From assembly GCF_946463545.1 (NCBI RefSeq), contig NZ_OX296583.1, positions 620,001 to 684,000 of the forward strand: a stretch of 64,000 nucleotides of DNA. Reading direction: 5' to 3'. A program made the position numbers and the translations under genes. This document shows, in pieces, positions 10,224 through 17,166 of this stretch (positions are counted from its first letter, which is position 1; each line of letters opens with the position of its first letter). The stretch comes from Methanothermococcus thermolithotrophicus DSM 2095. GTDB taxonomy: Archaea; AGJL01; Methanococci; Methanococcales; Methanococcaceae. Below the pieces are notes generated by a model. The model saw only the letters and a program-made list of their open reading frames with translations, had not been told where the DNA came from and ran no database searches.

Positions 10224-11627
10224 ATGCAGTATAAAGAACAGAAAATAAGAATTTGCTCAAACCTTCCACTGCATAGGCAAAGCGGTGTTCCTGGGAAGGT
10301 TTGTGGAGCTTTAAGGATTGCAAACCAAATAAAAGGATGTGTCCCAATACTCCATTCACCAGTAGGTTGTGCATTCCAAAGGAAGATAAACACATTTGCA
10401 CCTTATGAGATAACCTACAATTTACCTTGCACAAATTTAACAGAGGTTGATACAGTCTATGGCGGTCATGAGAAATTGGTAGAAAAGGTTTTGGAGGTTA
10501 ATAAAAAATATCATCCTGAGCTCATATTAATTATATCAACATGTGCCCCTGATTTAATTGGAGAGGATTACGATATTACATTGGATGAAGTCAGGGATAT
10601 GATTGATGCAAAGATTATATACGACACAGGAAATGCAAAGAGAGCTCCCGTTGGCATGCAAAGTGCATTATATTCATTAGCCACTCAGGTAATGGAGGAA
10701 CAGGATAAAATCAAAAAAAGCCTGAATATTTGCAAACTTTCATACCATAGAACAGATTCAGTTGATGAATTTGTAGATATTTTGGAAGAGATGGGAGCTC
10801 ATGTTAATGGAGTTTATTTCAACAACAACACCGTTGAAGATATAAAAAACATTCCAAGAGCTGAGCTCAATTTGGTAGATTTTCCAGCAGATTGGGTATT
10901 ATATGCCGAGAAGAAATTTGGGACAAAATATCTTGTGCCGCCACGACTAAAAATAGAAGACTCACTAACGACATTAAATGGGTTTGCCAAATATTTGTAT
11001 GCTATTGCAGGAGCTCTGGACTTGGATACTGATGTAATTGAAAAAAGAAAAAAAGAAGCAGATGAAAAACTTGAAAAATATAGGAAAAAATTAAAAGGTA
11101 AAAAAATAGCAAGTGGATTTTCAGTTCATGGAGGGGCAATGCAAACACTGATTGAAGACGTAGGAATGGAATGCCCTGTTTTAATATTAAAAACTAGAAG
11201 AATGAATTTAATGATGAAAGATGATGCTGTTAAACACATATCCAATTCAATGACAAGATTTATTGAAAATCATCAAGGATATGCTCCAGAAGTATTGATA
11301 AATCCAACTACTGAGGAAGAAATAAAGGCTATGAAGGAACATGGTATTGAATTGTGCGTAGGCGGAATGGAAAATAACATGTTTGAATATTTAAGAAACG
11401 GCATAAAATTATTCGATATGAGGCGGATGATGCAAATATCAAAAATGGGCTTCAACAATTCTGTAAATATAGCAAGGGAAACCTATAAAATTGTCTCCAA
11501 AGAACCAAAATCACACTTGTTATTGGGAAATATAGAGTATTCAATGAGAAATCCAAGTTTATCAAACTATTGGGCAGATATTGTTGATATATTCCAAACA
11601 TGCTGGCATTGTGATTGTAAGGACTAA
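10224..11627 (+). CDS. Nitrogenase component 1-like subunit (long, Cys-rich tail)
   Basis: 467 aa, partner of the preceding subunit. P-cluster-type cysteines are C27 (PGKVCGALR), C49 (SPVGCAFQ) and C107 (ISTCAPDLIGED); the NLTEVDTVYGGHEKL block is typical of the superfamily. The region matching the NifD cofactor cysteine reads AELNLVDFPADW, with no Cys. The last eight residues (CWHCDCKD, with C460, C463, C465) form a CxxCxC tail that NifD/K and CfbD do not normally have and that could hold an extra metal site. GGTGGCGAT precedes the ATG. A 49-bp gap separates it from the nifH-like gene. Confidence 0.87.
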   Translation: MQYKEQKIRICSNLPLHRQSGVPGKVCGALRIANQIKGCVPILHSPVGCAFQRKINTFAPYEITYNLPCTNLTEVDTVYGGHEKLVEKVLEVNKKYHPELILIISTCAPDLIGEDYDITLDEVRDMIDAKIIYDTGNAKRAPVGMQSALYSLATQVMEEQDKIKKSLNICKLSYHRTDSVDEFVDILEEMGAHVNGVYFNNNTVEDIKNIPRAELNLVDFPADWVLYAEKKFGTKYLVPPRLKIEDSLTTLNGFAKYLYAIAGALDLDTDVIEKRKKEADEKLEKYRKKLKGKKIASGFSVHGGAMQTLIEDVGMECPVLILKTRRMNLMMKDDAVKHISNSMTRFIENHQGYAPEVLINPTTEEEIKAMKEHGIELCVGGMENNMFEYLRNGIKLFDMRRMMQISKMGFNNSVNIARETYKIVSKEPKSHLLLGNIEYSMRNPSLSNYWADIVDIFQTCWHCDCKD

Positions 11628-11676
11628 TCATAATGAGATTAATATAATTATATAAAATAAGAATTAAGGTGATAAT

Positions 11677-12549
11677 GTGAAACAAATAGCATTTTATGGA
11701 AAAGGAGGAATTGGTAAATCTACAACAGTATGCAATATAGCGGCGGCACTTGCAGATGAGGGAAAAAAGGTAATGGTAATCGGGTGCGACCCAAAACACG
11801 ACTGCACTTCAAATTTAAGGGGTGGGGAAGAGATTCCTACAATATTGGACACGCTGAGGGAAAAAGGAATGGAAAAACTCAGTTTAGAAGATGCAATAGA
11901 GGGGAGAAAGATTGAAATGGATGAAATCATCCATAAAGGGTATAACGGCATATACTGCATTGAGGCAGGAGGACCAAAACCAGGATACGGATGTGCTGGA
12001 AGGGGTGTCATTGTAGCAATAGATTTGTTAAAGAAAATGGATATATATGAAGAATTAGGCGTGGATATAGTTCTTTATGATGTTCTTGGAGATGTTGTTT
12101 GTGGAGGATTTGCCATGCCTTTAAGAATGGGATTGGCTAAGCAAATTTATGTTGTAACTTCCTCCGACTACATGGCAATGTATGCGGCAAATAATATATG
12201 CAGAGGCATGAAGGAATTTGCTAAAAAAGGAGGAAGTAGGCTGGGAGGATTAATTTACAATGTCAGGGGTTCATTAGATGCTTATGATTTAGTTGAAGAA
12301 ATGGCCAATAAAATAGGAACTGAGATTACAGGTAAGATTCCAAATTCTATGCTGATTGCTGAGGGTGAGATTGAAGGAAAAACTGTAATTGAATATGCTC
12401 CTGACAGTGAAATTTCATCTATTTATAGAGAGCTCGCCAGGAAGATTTATGAAAATGATACAGGAGTAATTCCAAATCCTCTGGAAAATGAGGAAATAAT
12501 GCAAATTGGGCAGGCCGTTAAGGAAAGGATTAAAAAAATGAGGAACTAA
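11677..12549 (+). CDS. NifH-like ATP-dependent iron-sulfur reductase (dinitrogenase reductase family)
   Basis: 290 aa. The N-terminal P-loop is YGKGGIGKSTT. The two [4Fe-4S] ligands that bridge the homodimer are C106 (PGYGCAGRG) and C142 (GDVVCGGFAMP). It hydrolyses ATP to pass single electrons to a component-1 partner. The start is a GTG after AAGGTGAT; the ATG two bases earlier runs into a stop. It resembles the M. jannaschii NifH homologue MJ0879, which as I recall is the reductase (NflH/CfbC) tied to F430 synthesis and is also followed by a gate-domain protein gene. It may therefore serve CfbD (not in this window), the two subunits upstream, or both. Confidence 0.92.
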   Translation: MKQIAFYGKGGIGKSTTVCNIAAALADEGKKVMVIGCDPKHDCTSNLRGGEEIPTILDTLREKGMEKLSLEDAIEGRKIEMDEIIHKGYNGIYCIEAGGPKPGYGCAGRGVIVAIDLLKKMDIYEELGVDIVLYDVLGDVVCGGFAMPLRMGLAKQIYVVTSSDYMAMYAANNICRGMKEFAKKGGSRLGGLIYNVRGSLDAYDLVEEMANKIGTEITGKIPNSMLIAEGEIEGKTVIEYAPDSEISSIYRELARKIYENDTGVIPNPLENEEIMQIGQAVKERIKKMRN

Positions 12550-12625
12550 TTGTAATGTTAATTTTATTCGCAAATTAATCTTATATTGTTATTTATATTT
12601 ACTAAAAGGCATAAGGGCGATACCA

Positions 12626-13552
12626 TTGGATATATTATCTTATTTAACTCAAATAATCGTTTTATCATCAGTTGGGATTATTATTGCAGGAATCATTGAA
12701 GAAACAAATCTATTGTCCATAATTAAGAAAATAACAAAACCATTATGTTTAATCTCAAATTTACCTGAGGAGTGTGTAGTGGCGTTATTGGGGAATTTTA
12801 TAAATCCAACAGTTGGAAAATCGATGCTTGCTAAATTCTACAAAGATAATAAAATAAACAGTAAAGAGACAATAATTACTACAATAATAAGTCCATTGCC
12901 AATAATTTTAGGAGAGAGTATATTTAGGGTGCAGCTACCCCTTGCAATTGTTCTCCTTGGATATAAATTAGGTACAATATATGTGCTTTTTAATATGTTT
13001 TCTGGATTTTTAATGGCTTCAATTGGAATTATATATTCAAATATCTTTTTTGAAAGGAAACCAATAAACATCAATACCAACAACAATGAAAAAATTATAT
13101 TCAATAGGGAAGTTATTACGAAAGGTGTTATGAAATCTGTAGAGCTCCTAAAAAAAGTAATTCCTATGATTGTAATATTTACATTACTAATATATTGCCT
13201 AATGACTTTTGGTTTAACGGATATTGTAAAAGAGATATTTACACCAATATTTGGCATACTAAATTTACCGGGAGAAGCAGTAATGGTTTTAGTTGCAAAT
13301 TTTGCCCATTTCTCCGCAGGATATGCTACTGTGGATATATTAATAAAAAATGGAGTGTTAAATGAAAAACAGGCATTATTAACACTGTTAATTGGAAATA
13401 TAATTGGGGTGACTATGATATATTTAAAACACTCCATAGGGACCTATGTTGCATTATTTGGTAAATTCGGTCTAAAATTAGCCATGATTAATTATACTAT
13501 ATCGATTATTATAAAAATTATATTAATAACCCTTGTAATGTTGATACTTTAA
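12626..13552 (+). CDS. Gate-domain (nucleoside-recognition/SpmA-SpmB-like) membrane protein
   Basis: 308 aa, very hydrophobic, about eight membrane segments in two homologous halves: one around LGNFINPTVGKSMLAKF with SPLPIILGESIFRVQ, the other around VANFAHFSAGYATVDILI with LLIGNIIGVTMIYLKHSIG. This two-gate layout is that of the nucleoside recognition/gate family, which includes parts of FeoB and the SpmA/SpmB proteins. Substrate unknown; a metal ion or small organic solute is plausible. The start is TTG (12626) after GGCGAT. It follows nifH by 76 bp on the same strand, a linkage I recall from M. jannaschii as well, so a role in supplying or exporting something for the reductase is likely but unproven. 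Confidence 0.75.
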   Translation: MDILSYLTQIIVLSSVGIIIAGIIEETNLLSIIKKITKPLCLISNLPEECVVALLGNFINPTVGKSMLAKFYKDNKINSKETIITTIISPLPIILGESIFRVQLPLAIVLLGYKLGTIYVLFNMFSGFLMASIGIIYSNIFFERKPININTNNNEKIIFNREVITKGVMKSVELLKKVIPMIVIFTLLIYCLMTFGLTDIVKEIFTPIFGILNLPGEAVMVLVANFAHFSAGYATVDILIKNGVLNEKQALLTLLIGNIIGVTMIYLKHSIGTYVALFGKFGLKLAMINYTISIIIKIILITLVMLIL

Positions 13553-13559
13553 ATTAAAA

Positions 13560-13750
13560 AAGAACTAGTAAAAAACCTAACGGTTTCGATTACGAAGTGA
13601 GCGAATAATAAAATCGGAGCTCACGAAGTGAGCGTTATGAAAATCATAGATTTTCAAAACCCTTAACGGGAAGAGCTATAAAATCACGAAGTGATTTTAT
13701 TCAATGCGAAGCATTTTATCTAATTTACTACTCAAATTCCTTCGGAATTT
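13560..13750. repeat. Palindrome-rich intergenic block before the CRISPR array
   Basis: No gene. A run of short hairpins with GAA or ATA loops: GCTCACGAAGTGAGC (about 13619-13633), TGAAAATCATAGATTTTCA (about 13637-13655), a hairpin with ATAAAATCAC/GTGATTTTAT arms around GAA (about 13678-13700) and AATGCGAAGCATT (about 13704-13716, containing GCGAAGC). The ACGAAGTGAGCG unit appears twice. One or more of these may end transcription from the gate-domain gene. Confidence 0.6.
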
Positions 13751-13751
13751 G

Positions 13752-14169
13752 ATGGTCTGATTTTAACTCCTTTTGTGTCCCTGTCCTGTTGCAAGATACA
13801 GGATTTCCATCCCACTATGGTCTTATTTTAACGGTTTATGACGAAGAAAAGCTTGACATGTCAAGTTAATTTCCATCCCACTATGGTCTTATTTTAACAT
13901 CTACATTCAAAACCTTGTAGGAATCTTCTTTACTGATTTCCATCCCACTATGGTCTTATTTTAACTTGCCAATTTCCCAGACGCATATATTGCACTTTGG
14001 TCATTTCCATCCCACTATGGTCTTATTTTAACCTAGATATGATATTTTATTGTCTTGTGCTCGGACTTTATTTCCATCCCACTATGGTCTTATTTTAACA
14101 ATTCAACATCAATCACTTTTATATTCCCCTGCCTGAGCAATTTCCATCCCACTATGGTCTTATTTTAAC
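13752..14169 (-). CRISPR. Short CRISPR array (6 perfect 30-nt repeats plus one degenerate terminal repeat, 6 spacers)
   Basis: Perfect repeats lie at 13803-13832, 13869-13898, 13936-13965, 14003-14032, 14070-14099 and 14140-14169. On the minus strand the repeat begins GTTAAAATAAGACC and ends GGGATGGAAAT, the usual 5' handle side of type I-B crRNAs. A seventh, decayed repeat ends at 13767 and keeps only the first 16 bases with two changes. Its position marks the old trailer end, so the array is transcribed leftwards from a leader at 14170 upward. Spacers are 35, 36, 37, 37, 37 and 40 nt. By eye none matches the provirus in this window. The cas6 of the adjacent operon should process the transcript. 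Confidence 0.97.
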
Positions 14170-14553
14170 AGTTAAGAATTTTCCTTATTTCCCTATAAAG
14201 AAGGTTGTTTCTCCCCTTATTTAAAACTTTTTATCTCGAACCTATGATTTGGAGCTCCATATATAAAGACGTGCGACTTGATAGTTGGTTTTATTTTTTA
14301 AAATAAAGAACATGCAGTTGCATAAACAAAAAAATAAACATAAATTATAAGGAAAATATGATAAAACTAACTATGATACCTAAACTAAGCTGAATCGTAA
14401 TAAATTCTAACATCTAAATATGTAAAATAATCATAAAACATGGTCGGTTCGAGACCGCCTATTTATCCTTAAAATCAGAATTAAAAAACATATAAACTAT
14501 AAAATAAAAAAATAAAAATAATTACCAAGGATAGCATTAAAAAATAAAAAAAT
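14170..14553 (-). promoter_or_regulatory. CRISPR leader between array and cas6
   Basis: 384 bp of AT-rich sequence without a credible ORF. The decayed repeat at the other end of the array and the minus-strand orientation of the repeat place the leader here. It includes TATA-like stretches (for example CCATATATAAAG near 14257-14268) and a small GC island GGTCGGTTCGAGACC near 14441-14455 with a 4-bp stem. It also has to hold the end of the cas operon transcript, which runs in the same direction. Confidence 0.65.
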
Positions 14554-15264
14554 TTAGGCAACTCTAACCATTCCAAAACCCATTGAGTTTTTCTCTCCAA
14601 AACCACATTCATAACCGAATTTTATTAAATCATAATCTCCATCGACCTTAAAAACCATTTCAGAACATCTGCAAAAGGTATTTTTGATTTTCATTCTTTT
14701 TGAATTATATTTCAAAACTTCAAAGTTAAAATCTAAATCACATTCTTTGCTGTAAAATGATTCATATTTTTTCTTTAAATTGTTTTTGAAGTTCTCATAA
14801 AATTTTGAATTGTTTGGCAATAAATCATATATCTTTTTTGCCCCATCTTTTTCAATTATGGTTTTTAGATAAATTGGCGAAACTGTCTTTAAAGTATCAA
14901 AGCTTTCAGGGATTTTTTCAATTGCTAAATTGTTTGGTATTAATTCAATGCCATTAATATTCATAATCTCACAATCAAGTATTCCACTTACAAAATTTTG
15001 TAAAAACTCATCATTTGGCGAAGAAACATGTAAAAATACACGTCCATCCAATGAAACAATACCTCTTTCTTTTATTATCCTTCTTTTGGGGATATTCAGC
15101 AGAGAAAATGTGAAAAACTTATATTTAGTATATTCATGTAGTTTTTTAGCATATCTTTCGTCTGCTTTATTTAATACATTGTATATGGCAGAAGCAAGCG
15201 TGTATTGATGATTAAATGGAATTATCGTATTTTTCTCAGTTCTAAATTCTAATTTTGCCCTCAT
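14554..15264 (-). CDS. cas6: CRISPR pre-crRNA endoribonuclease Cas6
   Basis: 236 aa. The C-terminus ends in the glycine-rich loop GYECGFGEKNSMGFGMVRVA, the hallmark G-loop of Cas6/RAMP proteins. The N-terminus (MRAKLEFRTEKNTIIPFNHQYTLASAIYNVL) fits the Cas6 ferredoxin-like fold, with a conserved-type His near residue 19-20 that could be catalytic. It cuts the repeat transcript to make crRNAs. The start overlaps the end of cas2 by four bases with a GGGGAGGATG Shine-Dalgarno, so it is translationally coupled. Last gene of the cas operon and the one nearest the array. Confidence 0.93.
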   Translation of the reverse strand: MRAKLEFRTEKNTIIPFNHQYTLASAIYNVLNKADERYAKKLHEYTKYKFFTFSLLNIPKRRIIKERGIVSLDGRVFLHVSSPNDEFLQNFVSGILDCEIMNINGIELIPNNLAIEKIPESFDTLKTVSPIYLKTIIEKDGAKKIYDLLPNNSKFYENFKNNLKKKYESFYSKECDLDFNFEVLKYNSKRMKIKNTFCRCSEMVFKVDGDYDLIKFGYECGFGEKNSMGFGMVRVA

Positions 15265-15524
15265 AAAACATCCTCCCCTAAGTTTTTCTCAATACCTAGT
15301 ACATTTCTATCTATGAACTTTCTATCCTTAAGCTTAAAAATAATTACACTATCCAATTTACTATCGATAATACTTTTAATCCCCTCTCTAACTCTTAAAA
15401 ATTCTGAATCAGTTAACTCCCCCTCAAAAACACTATTCTGCACCCAATTTAACCATTTTCTTAAAAACTTTTTTACTTTGTTTACTCGTTCAACTCCCAC
15501 ATCATAAACTATTATCACATACAT
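15261..15524 (-). CDS. cas2: CRISPR adaptation protein Cas2
   Basis: 87 aa from the preferred ATG at 15524 (MYVIIVYDVGVERVNKVKKFL), preceded by GGGGGTAACACA; an in-frame upstream start at 15551 adds nine unlikely residues. The YVIIVYDV strand with its Asp, the WLNWVQNSVFEGELTDSEF core and VIIFKL are typical of Cas2, a dimeric ferredoxin-fold protein that bridges two Cas1 dimers during spacer integration. It lies between cas1 and cas6; the 121-bp gap to cas1 has no gene. Confidence 0.95.
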   Translation of the reverse strand: MYVIIVYDVGVERVNKVKKFLRKWLNWVQNSVFEGELTDSEFLRVREGIKSIIDSKLDSVIIFKLKDRKFIDRNVLGIEKNLGEDVL

Positions 15525-15645
15525 TGTGTTACCCCCATCAATTACCACCAAATAACAAACGGTTCATAAGTATCCATTTCCAAAATATGCTTTTGAAGTT
15601 TATAACATTCCAACCTTATCAGCCTTTGATAGGAAACTTTTCTGT

Positions 15646-16506
15646 TTAATTTCTATGTTTTATTGTTTTTTCTAGTCGCTTTTTGTAATGAGTTAAAAAT
15701 ATCTTCCTTCCCTCATCATTCAATAAACAAGAATTTAAATCTTTTTCAAAGTGCCTTTCATCGAGTACGTTTTTATTTACCAAATAGAAAACTAACCTAT
15801 CCACTAAAAGTGGTTTAAAAATGTCTGCAATATCTAATGCTAGGGAAAATCGTCTTTCAAATGGCTCATGCAGATAAGAAACCGATGGATTTAAATGAGT
15901 GTTGAATATCTCGGAAATAACTCCCGAATACAGAAGAGAGTTTCCAAAACTAATAAGTGCATTTATTTCGTTGTGTGGTGGTCTTCTGCTTCTTTTTTCA
16001 AACTCAAAATTATTAAATATTTTATCGAAGCTCCCATAATATTCGTTTCTCATCATTGCTTCAACAGACATTACCTCAGTTATTGTCTTTGAATCTTCCA
16101 ATTTTTCCAATACTTCTTCAACCGGAAAATCGATTTTGTATCTACTTAGATTTTTATATATGTTCCTTACACTACCTTCGACAAACTTCTTTGCCAGATA
16201 AAGCCTTTTCTCATTATCTAAATAATATTCTGATTGTTTAACTACAACTTTTCCAGAATAATTTTCCCCCTTTGGATAAAAAGTTCCTACGTAATTACCA
16301 TATTTTCCAAAGTAATGAATCGGAACATTGTATTTAGAGAGCAACTCAATAACTTTTGAAGTAAAGGACAAACCACCATAGCTATAAATTGAATGTATTT
16401 TTTCCACAGGGATTGGTGTCTTTTTTCCATCTTTGTTGATGAAATAGATGGTATTCTCTCGCCTTATGAGTTTTCCGTCTGAACTTATGTATTTGTTGGT
16501 TTTCAT
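15646..16506 (-). CDS. cas1: CRISPR integrase Cas1
   Basis: 286 aa from the ATG at 16506, directly after GGAGGTAGGGGGG; a longer start at 16521 would place the Shine-Dalgarno inside the gene. Conserved parts: [50 protein letters not shown], and the active-site region [23 protein letters not shown] with the metal-binding Glu, followed by [31 protein letters not shown] (His and Asp ligands). It catalyses spacer integration with Cas2. The 16-bp stretch ATTTGTTGGTTTTCAT at its 5' end occurs again about 80 bp upstream. Confidence 0.96.
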   Translation of the reverse strand: MKTNKYISSDGKLIRRENTIYFINKDGKKTPIPVEKIHSIYSYGGLSFTSKVIELLSKYNVPIHYFGKYGNYVGTFYPKGENYSGKVVVKQSEYYLDNEKRLYLAKKFVEGSVRNIYKNLSRYKIDFPVEEVLEKLEDSKTITEVMSVEAMMRNEYYGSFDKIFNNFEFEKRSRRPPHNEINALISFGNSLLYSGVISEIFNTHLNPSVSYLHEPFERRFSLALDIADIFKPLLVDRLVFYLVNKNVLDERHFEKDLNSCLLNDEGRKIFLTHYKKRLEKTIKHRN

Positions 16507-16592
16507 CCCCCCTACCTCCAATATTAGGCTATCTTTTGTATCAAAACTTTTTTAAAGTTTTGTTCTTATCATTTGTTGGTTTTCATAGCCCC

Positions 16593-17159
16593 TCATGAAA
16601 AACAGAATTCATAATATGCACATTTTTTGCAGTAACTTTTTCGCTCGGGTTTTATTGGCTTATTGCCTTTTGCGATATTCTCAATATCTTCAATTATTTT
16701 TATTAATTCGGTCTCATTCTGTTCAGTTAGTGTTATTCTTTTTATTTTCTTCTTTGATGGATAGTTTAAAACACCTACTGCAGTTATTCCCATATTTTTT
16801 AAATAGTAGATATAATATAAGAGTTGATAAATATCGGCCTTTTCCATTCTATCGGATTTTTTGACTTCATGAATTTCCAAAATTCCATTCTTCTTGTTCT
16901 TTACAAAATCTATAGCTATACTGCCTATTATAAGTTCCCTATTTTCTTTTTTGTAGGTATTTTTATGGATGAAGTTTCCAATACTTACAATATCGCTGTC
17001 TTTCTCCAGTCTAACATTTTTTGAAAAGAGATAGAGCTTTGTTTTACATATAAAATAATAATTTATTTGAGCCCCCCTGATTTTTAGTTCCCTGAACGAA
17101 GTAAAGGGATTTACAAATCTATGATTTGTGGGAACCTTAAATGTGTTGATTAGGTCCAT
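16593..17159 (-). CDS. cas4: CRISPR-associated exonuclease Cas4
   Basis: About 188 aa from the preferred ATG at 17159 (MDLINTFKVPTNHRF), which has AGTGGT just upstream and follows the cas3 stop by a few bases; a start at 17180 is possible. PD-(D/E)XK nuclease with IAIDF and ILEIHEVKKSDRM (Asp, Glu, Lys) and four Fe-S cysteines: one near the N-terminus (YYFICKTKLY) and three in the C-terminal YCKKCAYYEFCF. It trims and selects prespacers for Cas1-Cas2. Confidence 0.92.
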   Translation of the reverse strand: MDLINTFKVPTNHRFVNPFTSFRELKIRGAQINYYFICKTKLYLFSKNVRLEKDSDIVSIGNFIHKNTYKKENRELIIGSIAIDFVKNKKNGILEIHEVKKSDRMEKADIYQLLYYIYYLKNMGITAVGVLNYPSKKKIKRITLTEQNETELIKIIEDIENIAKGNKPIKPERKSYCKKCAYYEFCFS

Positions 17160-17166
17160 AATACCA

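Noticed and set aside
9004-12549. True nitrogenase (nifHDK) for nitrogen fixation
   Set aside because: Gene order is wrong, no FeMo-co cysteine ligand is seen in either large subunit, and no nifE, nifN, nifB or glnB-type genes are adjacent.
12838-13437. 199-aa ORF opposite the gate-domain gene
   Set aside because: A shadow of a hydrophobic AT-rich gene; no start signal and the plus-strand gene has clear family features.
13768-14139. Spacers targeting the neighbouring provirus
   Set aside because: Reading the six spacers against the element by eye gave no match; a computed search would be needed to exclude partial matches.
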